NCBI GenBank assembly: GCA_019414045.1
Contig: DXMW01000022.1
Coordinates: 1-38,022 of the forward strand
From: Collinsella sp.
GTDB lineage: Bacteria; Actinomycetota; Coriobacteriia; Coriobacteriales; Coriobacteriaceae
Direction: 5' to 3'
Length of the DNA stretch: 38,022 nucleotides
Shown here: positions 6,617 to 15,067 of the stretch, piece after piece
How the letters are laid out: the number at the start of each line of letters is the position of its first letter
How positions within the stretch are numbered: the first letter of the stretch is position 1
Made by a program: the position numbers and the translations under genes
Notes under the pieces: model-generated
What the model saw: the letters and a program-made list of their open reading frames with translations, nothing else
Databases searched by the model: none
What the model was told of the DNA's origin: nothing

Positions 6617-8620
6617 TTAGACCAGGCGGGCGTTGATCGTCTTGGCGATCTCGGCGGCGTCGGTGGAACCCTTGACGGTGGCACGGAAGCCCTCGTCCAT
6701 GAGCGCCTCGGCGACCTTGGACAGGATCTTGAGGTGCGTGGTGCCAGCCTGTGCACCAGGGATGAGCAGAGCGATGGCCACGTTGACGGGAGCGCCGTCC
6801 ATGGTATCCCAACCGGTCACGCCGGACTCGTCCTTAACGACGATGACGGCAGCCTCGGTAATGGCGTCGGACTTGGCATGCGGGATGGCGAAGCCCTCCA
6901 TCATGCCCGTGGTGCCCTCGGCCTCGCGGGCCAGGAAGGCGTTCATCACGGCGTCGGCGTCGCTGGCGATACCGGCCTTGACAGCCTGGTTGGAAACGAA
7001 GCTCAGAGCCTCGTCGCGAGAAGCGAAGTCCTCGGCGACAAAGACATTCTCGACCTTCACGAAGTCGGCAGCATCGGCCTTAGGGGCCTCAACGGCAGCA
7101 GCCTTGGAAGCCTCAACCGGCTTGGCTACAGGAGCGGCCTTCTGATTCTTCTCGAAGTCGTACTTCTTGAAGGCCACGAACAGGATGCCACCGATCACAG
7201 CGCCGATGAGGATCGCGAGGACCCACAGCGGACCGTTCTCGACAACGGGCAGGACCAGGAAGCCACCGTGAGGCGCCGGATCGTGAACGTTGAACATGAT
7301 GGTCAGGATCGAGGCGATGGAGGAACCGAGCATCATGATGGGCATGACGGGCCAGATGTTCTTGGTCATGAACGGAATGGCGCCCTCGGTGATGTGGGTG
7401 CAACCAAGAATGAGGTTGACGATACCGGCGTCATGATCCTCCTGGCTGAAGTACTTCTTGCCAACGACGACGGCGAAGGTGGTGATCAGCGGCGGAACGA
7501 TGCAGGCGGCGGAGACGGCAGCCATGAAGTTGGTGCCGAAGTTGTAGGTATCGGTGCCAACGCCAGCAGCCAAGGCCTCGGTGAGCATAGCGGTACCGGT
7601 GACGTAAGCAGCCTTGTTGACCGGGCCGCCCATGTCAACGGCGCACATGCAGCCGATGGCAAGGCCCAGGACAATGGCGCCAGAGGCGGACAGACCCTTG
7701 AGGAAGTCCATCATGGCGGTGTTGATGGCAGCCATGGGGCCGGAGATGCCGAGCATGACCAGGCCGACGATGGCGGTCGAGAACAGCGGGTACAAAAAGA
7801 TTGCCTTGAGGCCGTCCAGATTCTTGGGCAGCTTGGAGAAGACCTTCTCGAGCAGCAGGATGACATAGCCAGCGAGGAAGCCGCCGACGATGCCGCCCAG
7901 GAAGCCGAAGCCCACGCCGGCGCCGCCGGCGTCGATCATGCCGGTCTCGGCGTTAACGGGCAGGCCCTGGATGGCGATCATACCGGCAACGAAGCCGGGG
8001 ACGAGCGCCGGGCGCTTGCCGATGGACTCGGCGATATAGGCGGAAAGCACGGGAACCATGAGGTTCATGGCGGTACCGCCGATGATCTTAAGCATAGCGG
8101 CAAAGCTGTTGTAGTCAGACGCCGTCGAATCGAAGGACGTGATGCCCCACAGGAACGAAACGGCGGTCAGGACACCACCGGCGACGACGAAGACCAGCAT
8201 GTGGCTGACGCCGTTCATGAGGTGCTTGTAGATGATGTGGCCGATAGATTCCTTCTCCTCGACCTCATCCTCGACATCGGCAGCAGCCGCAACCGAGTCG
8301 TCACCCTTGGCGGCGAGCGCGCGGTCGATCAGCTTACCGGCTGCCTCGACGGACAGGGCCTTGGAAACACCAACGGAAACCATGCGCTTGCCGGCGAAAC
8401 GCTCCGCCTGGACATCCTTATCGGCTGCGACGACGACGGCCTTGGCACCGGCGATCTCACTCTTGGTGAGCTCGTTCTCGACACCGACCTGGCCATGGGT
8501 CTCGACCTTAATGGTCAGACCGCGCTCGGCAGCTGCCTTCTCCAGCGCTTCCTTCGCCATGAAGGTGTGCGCGATACCGGTCGGGCAACCGGTGGCGGCG
8601 ATGATGTCAAACTTAGCCAT
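6617..8620 (-). CDS. fruA: PTS fructose-type permease, fused IIB-IIC-IIA
   Basis: Imports fructose (or a close ketohexose) across the membrane while phosphorylating it at C1. The 667 residues start at the ATG at 8620, which has AAGGAGGG 5 bases ahead; longer in-frame starts have none. Domain order is IIB (about 1-100, phosphocysteine C12 in ATGCPTG), a linker of acidic residues, IIC (about 125-480, many hydrophobic helices including the GGxxGG-rich GFGFLGGIVGGFLAGY), an alanine-rich linker, and IIA (about 530-667, phosphohistidine near 581 in FAIPHAKSDA). All phosphorylation residues are present. It is divergent from a RpiR regulator whose putative operators overlap its start, and is followed by HPr, EI and two 1-PFK-like kinases. 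Exact sugar specificity is inferred from family and context. Confidence 0.92.
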   Translation of the reverse strand: MAKFDIIAATGCPTGIAHTFMAKEALEKAAAERGLTIKVETHGQVGVENELTKSEIAGAKAVVVAADKDVQAERFAGKRMVSVGVSKALSVEAAGKLIDRALAAKGDDSVAAAADVEDEVEEKESIGHIIYKHLMNGVSHMLVFVVAGGVLTAVSFLWGITSFDSTASDYNSFAAMLKIIGGTAMNLMVPVLSAYIAESIGKRPALVPGFVAGMIAIQGLPVNAETGMIDAGGAGVGFGFLGGIVGGFLAGYVILLLEKVFSKLPKNLDGLKAIFLYPLFSTAIVGLVMLGISGPMAAINTAMMDFLKGLSASGAIVLGLAIGCMCAVDMGGPVNKAAYVTGTAMLTEALAAGVGTDTYNFGTNFMAAVSAACIVPPLITTFAVVVGKKYFSQEDHDAGIVNLILGCTHITEGAIPFMTKNIWPVMPIMMLGSSIASILTIMFNVHDPAPHGGFLVLPVVENGPLWVLAILIGAVIGGILFVAFKKYDFEKNQKAAPVAKPVEASKAAAVEAPKADAADFVKVENVFVAEDFASRDEALSFVSNQAVKAGIASDADAVMNAFLAREAEGTTGMMEGFAIPHAKSDAITEAAVIVVKDESGVTGWDTMDGAPVNVAIALLIPGAQAGTTHLKILSKVAEALMDEGFRATVKGSTDAAEIAKTINARLV

Positions 8621-8745
8621 GTGTCCCTCCTTTTTAAGTTTTGCGCCCGCAGGCGCTCCCCTACACGCGCGTCCTTGCGCGCTTTTCCACAACTGAAAGA
8701 TACCAACCTACCGTCCGCGTGAGAAGAGACAAGGAGCAATTCTCC

Positions 8746-8811
8746 GGTGAAAGGTTCTTTCATAACCGTAAACGGTAGGTGAAAGTTTACCATCAACACT
8801 TGAAACGGCAA
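8746..8811 (-). promoter_or_regulatory. fruA promoter with TGAAAG operator sites
   Basis: On the minus strand, -35 TTGCCG (8806-8811), a 16-base spacer and -10 TAAACT (8784-8789) place the start near 8777. Directly over and after it lie a 15-base palindrome, TGAAAG-GTT-CTTTCA (8748-8762), and a larger imperfect one joining CTTTCA (8757-8762), ACCGT (8765-8769), ACGGT (8772-8776) and TGAAAG (8780-8785). GGTGAAAG occurs twice. The position suits repression by the divergent RpiR regulator. Confidence 0.55.
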
Positions 8812-8838
8812 GGTGTATCTTGTAATTGAAAATCCCCC

Positions 8839-8844
8839 TATACT
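8839..8844 (+). promoter_or_regulatory. -10 element of the RpiR regulator gene
   Basis: TATACT lies 48 bases before the chosen start codon. No clear -35 is seen at 16-18 bases, so an activator or an atypical -35 is possible. An ATG inside this element is not a plausible start. Confidence 0.4.
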
Positions 8845-8892
8845 ATGACAGTACAAAACGAGTCCGATTATCATGCCAACCAGGAGCCATCC

Positions 8893-9750
8893 ATGACCGA
8901 TAGTAGCAAGAGCGCACTTTCCCTCATTAGTACCCATCAGGGATACAGCGAATCCGAGCAGCGCATTGTCGACTATATATTGGAGCACCAGTCCGAGGCG
9001 CCACGCCTCACGGCGGCTCAGCTCTCGCGCGCCGCCGCCACGTCCGAGGCGACCGTTTCGCGCTTCTGCCGCAAGCTTGGCTTTGGCAGCTTCCGCAGCT
9101 TTCAGTTTTCGTTGGCGAGGGATTTGGAAAGCCAGCGCAACGAGGGCCTGACTGACGAAGTCTCGCTCGACAATATGGAGCAGAGCCTTAAGAACATCCT
9201 GGCTGCCAAGGTGAGCGAGCTTAATGCGACCATCGACGGGATCGACCACGATACGTTGGCGGCTGTTGTGCATGCCCTTAAGCATGCAGGGGTTATTGAG
9301 TTTGCGGCTGTGGGAAATACGAACGCGGTCGCGCTCGATGCGACGTTTAAGTTTTCGCAGCTGGGCCTGCGCTGCATGGCGAGCACCATTAGCGAGACAT
9401 CAATCGGCTTTGCGCTCACGTTGCGCCCGGGTGACGTCATCGTGCTCATCTCAAACTCCGGCAAGTCGCGCCGACTGAATCGCATGGCAAAAGCGGCTCG
9501 CGACTGCGGTGCCACCGTAGTCGTCATCAGCAGCGACAGCAAGTCTCCACTCGCGCGCCTGGCAGACTACACTTTTAATACCGTCAACCACGAGGCGCTG
9601 CTGACGACGGGTGACTTTGCGTTCTCCAAGATCAGCGCCACGATGATCATCGAAGTTATCTACAACTTCCTGCTGCCCGAGATTGAAGACGCTCGTGAAC
9701 ATATCAGCTACTACGAGGAGCTCATCCAGCCGGACAAGGTCGTTGAGTAA
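8893..9750 (+). CDS. RpiR-family transcriptional regulator (HTH + SIS domains)
   Basis: A cytoplasmic DNA-binding regulator of 285 residues. Its N-terminal HTH_6 domain (about 1-80) contains the typical YSESEQRIVDYIL and SEATVSRFCRKLGF motifs. The C-terminal SIS domain (about 120-260), with the VGNTNAVALD and ISNSGKSRRL loops, binds phosphosugars in this family. I start it at 8893, where AGGAG lies 6 bases ahead; an upstream in-frame ATG at 8845 overlaps the -10 box. Divergent placement from fruA makes it the likely regulator of the fructose locus, with fructose 1-phosphate or a related ester as the probable signal. Whether it represses or activates cannot be told. Confidence 0.88.
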   Translation: MTDSSKSALSLISTHQGYSESEQRIVDYILEHQSEAPRLTAAQLSRAAATSEATVSRFCRKLGFGSFRSFQFSLARDLESQRNEGLTDEVSLDNMEQSLKNILAAKVSELNATIDGIDHDTLAAVVHALKHAGVIEFAAVGNTNAVALDATFKFSQLGLRCMASTISETSIGFALTLRPGDVIVLISNSGKSRRLNRMAKAARDCGATVVVISSDSKSPLARLADYTFNTVNHEALLTTGDFAFSKISATMIIEVIYNFLLPEIEDAREHISYYEELIQPDKVVE

Positions 9751-9758
9751 AACGCGTA

Positions 9759-9791
9759 GTGGGACAAAAATTTCAGTCTATTTTGTCCCAC
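9759..9791. terminator. bidirectional terminator between rpiR-type gene and recN
   Basis: An 11-bp perfect stem, GTGGGACAAAA (9759-9769) with TTTTGTCCCAC (9781-9791), and an 11-base loop fill the gap between two convergent genes. The A/T part of the stem gives a T run in either direction. Confidence 0.75.
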
Positions 9792-9809
9792 CAACACCGC
9801 TGATACGAC

Positions 9810-11438
9810 CTAGCCTCGAACTTCTTCGAGCATCTGCTTTGCGTGGGCCAAGCTTGCCTCGGACTGATCGCCGCTGAGCATGCGGGCGATCTCGGCAGTA
9901 CGCGCTTCGCCGGTTACCTCGTCCAAATGCGTCTGGGGAACATCGCCCGGCTCCTTGCTGACAACATAATGCTTGTCGGCCATGACGGCGACTTGCGCCA
10001 AGTGGGTTACGACAATCACTTGATGCGTAGCGGCAAGATCGGCCAGCACACCAGCAAGAGCACGAGCCGTGGAGCCGCCGACACCGGCATCGACCTCGTC
10101 AAATACCAGTGTGTCGACGCCGTCAGCATTACCCAAGACCACCTTGCTCGCCAGCATGACGCGGCTGAGCTCGCCGCCCGAGGCAATGCGGCGCAGGGGA
10201 CGCGGCGTCAAGCCGACACCGCTGCGATACAAAAGCTCGTAGCTTGAAGGACCCGCCGGCGTCCACTCGGCGCGCGGAAGATCACGCGACTCCCAAACGA
10301 GCTCGGCGCCGCCCATCTCCAAGCGTGCCATCTGACGACCAACCTCGTGGCAGAAGCGCGGGGCCGCCGTATTGCGAGCGCGCTTAAGCGCCTTGGCGGC
10401 AGCGAACAGCTCGCGCTCGGCGCTCCCGAGTGCCTCACGCGCCTTTTTGATCTGCTCATCGCCATCATCGACCAGGGACAGCAGCTCTTGCGAGCGATCG
10501 CGCATGGCAAAAACATCGTCCATGGTGGGACCCCACTGACGCAACAGGCCCTTGAGGTCGGAATACCGCTCACGCATGCGAGCGAGCTCGCGCGGGTCGA
10601 AGGCGACGCCATCGCGATAGGCACGAAGCTCGTTCGCGCTATCCTCAAGGGAGATGCAGGCATCCGAAAGCGCATCGGCAATGTCGCCCAGTTTGCGATC
10701 GACGGTAGCCATACGGGAAAGCTCGGCCACGGCGCTGTTCACGGCATCGAGCGCTCCACCTTCGGCGGCAAGCGATGCATGGGCATCGTTAGCTGTGGCA
10801 ACCAGTACCTCGGCATGTTCGGAGCGCGGCAGCAGTTCCTCGAGTTCCTCATACTCGCCCGGCTTGGGGTCGACCGCGCCGATGCGCTCGAGGGCAAAGC
10901 GAGCCTCCTCGACACGGCTCCCCTGCGCACGCGAGGCTTCCTCCACACGGCGAAGCTCCTTGGCGGCGTCACGCGAAGCCTTAAAACAGGCGCGATACTT
11001 CTCGAGCGCCTCATGCGCTGCGCGTCCAGCCCAGGCATCGACCATGGCAACATGATGCGCCGGATCGAGCAAGCGCTGGTGCTCGTGCTGACCGCAAAGA
11101 TCCATCATGACGCCGACGCGCTCCGAAAGCTCACGCACGCTGGCGATGCGGCCGTCAATTTTTACGCGACTGCGGCCTTCGGCAGAAAGGCTGCGCTGCA
11201 CGGTGAAACCCTCCGAGTCGTGCGGGCCATCGAACAAGCGCGCCTCGACGCTGGCAAGCTCCTCTCCCTCGCGCACCGTCGACGAATCTGCACGCTCGCC
11301 CAATATGAGCTTGAGCGCCGAAAGCAGCGCGGTCTTACCGGCACCGGTCTCGCCGGTCAGGACAGTCAGGCCAGCACTCGGAACCAGCGTCGCCTCACGA
11401 ATGAGTGCAATGTTAGAAACCTGCAGCTCATCGATCAT
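9810..11438 (-). CDS. recN: DNA repair protein RecN
   Basis: An SMC-like ATPase acting early in double-strand-break repair. The 542 residues show the head motifs at both ends: Walker A TGETGAGKT (28-36) after MIDELQVSNIALI, and the C-terminal signature LASGGELSRVMLA with Walker B LVFDEVDAGVGG. Between them lie long helical stretches rich in E, A and R, consistent with the coiled coil. Length is typical (about 550). Its start overlaps the end of nadK by 11 bases, so the two are translated from one message. The order tlyA-nadK-recN is widespread in Gram-positive bacteria. Confidence 0.95.
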   Translation of the reverse strand: MIDELQVSNIALIREATLVPSAGLTVLTGETGAGKTALLSALKLILGERADSSTVREGEELASVEARLFDGPHDSEGFTVQRSLSAEGRSRVKIDGRIASVRELSERVGVMMDLCGQHEHQRLLDPAHHVAMVDAWAGRAAHEALEKYRACFKASRDAAKELRRVEEASRAQGSRVEEARFALERIGAVDPKPGEYEELEELLPRSEHAEVLVATANDAHASLAAEGGALDAVNSAVAELSRMATVDRKLGDIADALSDACISLEDSANELRAYRDGVAFDPRELARMRERYSDLKGLLRQWGPTMDDVFAMRDRSQELLSLVDDGDEQIKKAREALGSAERELFAAAKALKRARNTAAPRFCHEVGRQMARLEMGGAELVWESRDLPRAEWTPAGPSSYELLYRSGVGLTPRPLRRIASGGELSRVMLASKVVLGNADGVDTLVFDEVDAGVGGSTARALAGVLADLAATHQVIVVTHLAQVAVMADKHYVVSKEPGDVPQTHLDEVTGEARTAEIARMLSGDQSEASLAHAKQMLEEVRG

Positions 11439-12288
11439 GACGCACTCCGTAGAACACGCGGCTCACCGAGTTATAGAAGCTCTCGGGGCCGTAATCCAGC
11501 AGCAACACATCGCCGGGACCGCGACGCACCGCCACGCTCTCGACCGTGCCATCGCAGGTAATAAACTGTCCGTCGATGGCAATCGCCGGCACGCTCGGAC
11601 GATCATCGGACATAAAGATCTCGACGACATCACTCGGCGAGGTCAAAAAAGCGCGAGCCTGAATGGTATGCGGAGCGATGGGCACACAGACCATACCCGT
11701 GTAATCGGGGCTGACGATGGGGCCGCCGGCGGAAAGCGCATAGCCGGTAGAGCCAGTCGCCGTCGACACGACGACACCGTCACCGCGCAGGCGATCGATA
11801 TGATGGCCGGAAACCGTGATGTCAAATTCGACCATATCGGAAAGAGGTCCGCGCGTAAGTGCCATATCGTTGAGGGCAAACGTGCGCACGACATCCTTCG
11901 TGCCATCTTCGCGCACCGAAACGATATCGGCGGCGATGGTGGCGCGGCGGCTCACGTGGAGCTCGCCGGACAGGGCATCGCTCACAACCTGCAAAATGTC
12001 GCGCTCCTCGGGGCTCGCGGCCGTTAAAAAGCCCAGGTGACCATAGGAAAGACCAAGGATAGGAATCTCGCGATGGTTGAGGATGCGGGCAGCGCGCAGC
12101 AACGTACCGTCGCCGCCGAGCGTAATGACCAGATCTGAGCCATCAATATCAGGCGCGCTTTGAATCTTCGATCGCTGGTCGGCAGCCCATGCGACCTCGT
12201 AGCCCTGGCGCGAAAGCCAAAGCTCGAGCATCAGGCCGCTCTCGACCGCCTCTTGCTTGTAGTAATTGGGAACCAGAAAGACCTTCAT
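11428..12288 (-). CDS. nadK: NAD kinase
   Basis: Phosphorylates NAD to NADP in the cytoplasm. The 286-residue protein has the defining GGDGT motif (58-62) after a Rossmann-like start (MKVFLVPNYYKQEA), the NDMAL motif, the glycine-rich GDGVVVSTATGSTGYALSAGGPIV segment containing the second nucleotide-binding region, and the PIAPHT motif. Length is typical. It overlaps tlyA upstream by the 4-base ATGA junction and recN downstream by 11 bases, so translational coupling is likely. Confidence 0.95.
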   Translation of the reverse strand: MKVFLVPNYYKQEAVESGLMLELWLSRQGYEVAWAADQRSKIQSAPDIDGSDLVITLGGDGTLLRAARILNHREIPILGLSYGHLGFLTAASPEERDILQVVSDALSGELHVSRRATIAADIVSVREDGTKDVVRTFALNDMALTRGPLSDMVEFDITVSGHHIDRLRGDGVVVSTATGSTGYALSAGGPIVSPDYTGMVCVPIAPHTIQARAFLTSPSDVVEIFMSDDRPSVPAIAIDGQFITCDGTVESVAVRRGPGDVLLLDYGPESFYNSVSRVFYGVRHDR

Positions 12289-13088
12289 AGCGTTGCAGCT
12301 TTCTCGCTCAAAGCCGATACCTGGGATTGCAGCTCATCGTCGGTGCGTTCACCAGGGGCAAACCTTGTGCCGTACAGGAAAAACTCAACGTTGCCCTTAG
12401 CGCCATGGATGGGCGACACGCACACGTCAAGCGGGAACAGGCCCTTGGCGGCAAAAAGCTCAATCGCCGCCACGAGCGTATCGCGGCGGACGGCGGGGTC
12501 GGTCACGATACCGCGCTCGCCCACCAGCGCAGCCGGCGCCTCAAACTGGGGCTTTACGAGCGTGCAGAACGAACCCGAAGGCTTCAGGCACGCCAGCACG
12601 GCGTCGATGATATTCGCGATGCCGGTAAACGAGACATCACATACAGCCAGGTCGATGGCACCGGCATAGCCAAGCTCAGGCAGCTGCGTCACGTTTGTGC
12701 GCTCATGCAGCGTCACGCGATCATCCTGACGCAACGACCAATCGAACTGGGCGCGACCCACGTCCACCGAGACAACGGTCGCAGCTCCGCGCTTGAGCAG
12801 GCAATCGGTAAAGCCGCCGGTAGAGCAGCCCACATCCAGACAGCTAAGGCCCGTCGGATTGATGCCAAACGCATCAAGCGCGCCTTCGAGCTTAAGACCG
12901 CCGCGGCCAACATAGGGAATGCGCCCCTTCACGTGCAGTGGCAGACCCGGAATCACCTTAAGGCCCGGCGAAGTCAAGCGCTCGCCGCCACTCGAGACCA
13001 ATCCGGCCATAAGAGTGCGAAGGGCATCCGCGCGATCGGCGCAGATGCCCTGTGAAATCAGTTCGTCATCAAGACGCACGCGTTTCAT
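12285..13088 (-). CDS. tlyA: TlyA-family rRNA (cytidine-2'-O)-methyltransferase
   Basis: Methylates 16S and 23S rRNA cytidines using SAM in the family's studied members. An N-terminal S4 RNA-binding domain (about 1-65, KRVRLDDELISQGICADRADAL) is followed by an FtsJ-like methyltransferase domain with SAM motif LDVGCSTGGFTDCLL and a later DLAVCDVSF motif. I start at the ATG at 13088 because TlyA proteins begin MKxxRLD; in-frame ATG at 13097 and TTG at 13100 are alternatives, and none has a strong ribosome binding site. The protein is about 267 residues. It sits between xseB and nadK, the usual neighbourhood. Confidence 0.9.
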   Translation of the reverse strand: MKRVRLDDELISQGICADRADALRTLMAGLVSSGGERLTSPGLKVIPGLPLHVKGRIPYVGRGGLKLEGALDAFGINPTGLSCLDVGCSTGGFTDCLLKRGAATVVSVDVGRAQFDWSLRQDDRVTLHERTNVTQLPELGYAGAIDLAVCDVSFTGIANIIDAVLACLKPSGSFCTLVKPQFEAPAALVGERGIVTDPAVRRDTLVAAIELFAAKGLFPLDVCVSPIHGAKGNVEFFLYGTRFAPGERTDDELQSQVSALSEKAATL

Positions 13089-13123
13089 GAATGCCATCAA
13101 CCATTCGTATCCGGAGATGCGGC

Positions 13124-13363
13124 CTAGCTATCCTGGGATTCGTTTGCCGCATCCTCATCGTATTCCTGCTCGAGCTTATCGGCCTCACGCGGCGTCAGCT
13201 CAAACTTGTTGACCATATCGACCGCGCGGGAGCCCAGCTCAATCGCTTCGTCAAACAGATCGAGTGAACGCTCCAAGGACGTATCCTTGGAGCGAACGGT
13301 AGCGATGATCTGGTCCAGACGGTCCGAAATCTCGTCAAAGTTGCGGACAGAACCCTCTGGCAT
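13124..13363 (-). CDS. xseB: exodeoxyribonuclease VII small subunit
   Basis: The 79-residue helical protein has the XseB pattern: NFDEISDRLDQIIATVRSKD, then LERSLDLFDEAIELGSRAVDM and a C-terminal EADKLEQEYDED. It assembles with XseA into an enzyme that degrades single-stranded DNA. The ATG has GAGGAG 5 bases ahead, and the gene follows nusB by 2 bases. The large subunit xseA, which usually lies directly upstream, is absent from this window; it must be elsewhere if the enzyme is active. Confidence 0.85.
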   Translation of the reverse strand: MPEGSVRNFDEISDRLDQIIATVRSKDTSLERSLDLFDEAIELGSRAVDMVNKFELTPREADKLEQEYDEDAANESQDS

Positions 13364-13365
13364 GG

Positions 13366-13953
13366 CTACTCCTCGACGGAGTCGGCCTCGACGGCCTCAG
13401 CAGCGTCCACATCCTCGGCAAGTACACCGGCGGTAGCCTGAGCGGCAGCGACCTTGGCGGCAGCCTCAGCAGCCTGGACCTCCTCGCGAGCGCGATCCTC
13501 GGCCAGCAGTTCCTGGTACAGGTCCTCGCCCGGCAACTCCTCGCTGCGCGCGATCTTGCCCAGCACGCCGTTGACGAACGACGCGGACTGGTCGGTGCCA
13601 TAGGCCTTGGCAAGTTCGACGGCCTCGTTGATCACGATGGCGTCCGAGACCTCCTCGTCGGTGAGGAAACGCATCTCATAGACGGCGATACGCAGCAGAT
13701 TGCGGTCGGCGCCGGGCATGCGCATAAGATCCCAGTTCTTGGCGACGGCGCGCAGAGCGCAGTCGATGCGGTCGATATGCTCGTAAGCACCGCGGCACAG
13801 CTCCAGCGCATAGGGGTCGAGGGGACCCTTCGAGATCAGGAAATCGCCCTCGAGGACGCGCTCGAGCGGGCTGTCCGTGGCCTCGGCCTGGAACAGCAGC
13901 TGCAACGCCTGACTGCGGGCAAGCGTACGCCCGCGATAAACCTTAAGGCTCAA
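13366..13953 (-). CDS. nusB: transcription antitermination factor NusB
   Basis: Binds boxA RNA with S10 in rRNA antitermination. The first ~140 residues are a standard NusB domain (RTLARSQALQLLFQAE, DPYALELCRGAYEHIDRID, RMPGADRNLLRIAVYEMRF, VINEAVELAKAYGTDQSASFVNGVLGKI). The remaining ~50 residues are a low-complexity alanine/glutamate/valine tail, longer than in most NusB proteins. The start codon is TTG, supported by AAGGAG 6 bases ahead. The gene follows asp23 by 3 bases and precedes xseB by 2. Confidence 0.92.
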   Translation of the reverse strand: MSLKVYRGRTLARSQALQLLFQAEATDSPLERVLEGDFLISKGPLDPYALELCRGAYEHIDRIDCALRAVAKNWDLMRMPGADRNLLRIAVYEMRFLTDEEVSDAIVINEAVELAKAYGTDQSASFVNGVLGKIARSEELPGEDLYQELLAEDRAREEVQAAEAAAKVAAAQATAGVLAEDVDAAEAVEADSVEE

Positions 13954-13956
13954 AGG

Positions 13957-14319
13957 TTACTCCTTGGGGAAAACGAGGCCGTCGATGCAAACGTCAACGC
14001 GCTCGACCTCGACGCCCACCTGGGCATCGATGGCAGCGACCACGGCGGCGCGAACGGCCTCGGCGAGTTTCTTGAACGGATAGCCAAAGAACACCACGAC
14101 GCGCACGGTGAGCGCGAGCTTGTCACCGACAACCTCGGCCTCGACCGCCGGCTCGGAAGCCGGGGCCTTGGACGAGAGCATCATGGAGACAAGGTTGGTG
14201 GCAAGGTCCTTGACGCCCACGGAGGCGATGCCCTCGACATCCGTGACGGCGCGCGAGACGATGGCGGTCAGAACATCGGGCGAAATGCCGATGCCGTCAA
14301 TCTTGATTTCCTGGGGCAT
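13957..14319 (-). CDS. Asp23/Gls24 family protein (YqhY-like)
   Basis: 120 residues of the Asp23 (DUF322) family: MPQEIKIDGIGISPDVLTAIVSRAVTDVEGIASV at the start, then LALTVRVVVFFGYPFKKLAEAV and VERVDVCIDGLVF. Its role is poorly known; in Firmicutes homologues are linked to cell-envelope stress and to control of acetyl-CoA carboxylase. AGGAGG lies 5 bases before the ATG. Its place between efp and nusB matches the yqhY position in Bacillus. Confidence 0.88.
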   Translation of the reverse strand: MPQEIKIDGIGISPDVLTAIVSRAVTDVEGIASVGVKDLATNLVSMMLSSKAPASEPAVEAEVVGDKLALTVRVVVFFGYPFKKLAEAVRAAVVAAIDAQVGVEVERVDVCIDGLVFPKE

Positions 14320-14343
14320 GAGTCCTCCTAGAAGAGTTGGTTG

Positions 14344-14907
14344 CTAGACGCGGGAGACGAACTTGCCGTCGCGGGTGTCAACCTTGATGACCTCGCCCTC
14401 GTTGAGGTACATGGGGACCTGGATGACAGCGCCGGTGTCGATCGTGGCCGGCTTGGTGGAACCCTGGACGGTGTCGCCCTTAAAGCCCGGGTCGGTCTGG
14501 ACGATGGTGGTCTCGATGAACATCGGCGGAGTCACGCCCATGAGCTCATCGTCGGCGAAGAGCAGCTGGCAGATGTCGTTCTCGCGCAGCCACTTGGAGT
14601 TCTCGCCCACCATGTCCTCGGGAACGGGAACCTGCTCATAGGATTCGTTGTCCATGAAGATGTAGTCGGTGCCATCGTTGTAGAGGTACTGGAACTCACG
14701 GGTGGTGAGCATGACGCTCTCGAACTTGGTGCCGGCGTTGCAGGTGTTCTCGACGACGCGGCCGCTCTTGATGTCGCGGGTCTTGTAGCGCACAAACGCG
14801 CCGCCCTTGCCCGGCTTGACATGCTGGAACTCGACGATGGTGTAGACCTTGTCCTTAATGCGGAGACCGAGGCCGTTCTTGAAGTCGGCGGTAGAAATGG
14901 TAGGCAT
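14344..14907 (-). CDS. efp: elongation factor P
   Basis: Relieves ribosome stalling at polyproline stretches. I start at the ATG at 14907 (AAAGG ahead), giving 187 residues beginning MPTISTADFKNGL, the family start; the in-frame upstream extension has no support. The KOW-like domain I carries K34 in KPGKGGAF, the position that is modified in proteobacteria. Domains II and III (OB folds) end in the conserved GEVIKVDTRDGKFVSRV. It opens the efp-asp23-nusB-xseB-tlyA-nadK-recN run and has a promoter with a perfect -10. Confidence 0.95.
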   Translation of the reverse strand: MPTISTADFKNGLGLRIKDKVYTIVEFQHVKPGKGGAFVRYKTRDIKSGRVVENTCNAGTKFESVMLTTREFQYLYNDGTDYIFMDNESYEQVPVPEDMVGENSKWLRENDICQLLFADDELMGVTPPMFIETTIVQTDPGFKGDTVQGSTKPATIDTGAVIQVPMYLNEGEVIKVDTRDGKFVSRV

Positions 14908-14964
14908 AGCGACCTTTCTTGTTATGGGCAGAACGCACAAGCGTCCAAATTACATACGAGCGAA

Positions 14965-14993
14965 ATTATACACTTGCAGACGGCGCCTGCAGC
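14965..14993 (-). promoter_or_regulatory. promoter of the efp-recN operon
   Basis: On the minus strand a perfect -10, TATAAT (14965-14970), lies 58 bases upstream of the efp start. The -35 at 17 bases is weak (GCTGCA, 14988-14993). Confidence 0.55.
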
Positions 14994-15001
14994 GAGCGCA
15001 T

Positions 15002-15044
15002 AAAAAGAGAACGCGGGGCGTCCGAATTGCTCCGGAGGCCCCGC
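15002..15044 (-). terminator. Rho-independent terminator after the M24 peptidase
   Basis: GCGGGGC-TCCG (15013-15024) pairs with CGGA-GCCCCGC (15033-15044). The minus strand then reads TTCTCTTTTTA. It lies 24 bases past the peptidase stop and just upstream of the efp promoter. Confidence 0.75.
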
Positions 15045-15067
15045 CCCAAACTATCTACCGAAGTAGA

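Noticed and set aside
6164..8722. An 852-codon open frame on the plus strand
   Set aside because: It is antisense to fruA and to the palindromes, has low-complexity G/H/D/E-rich translation, and no ribosome binding site. It arises from the high GC and codon bias of fruA.
8845..8892. N-terminal extension of the RpiR regulator
   Set aside because: The upstream ATG overlaps the -10 box and has no ribosome binding site, while the ATG at 8893 has AGGAG at 6 bases.
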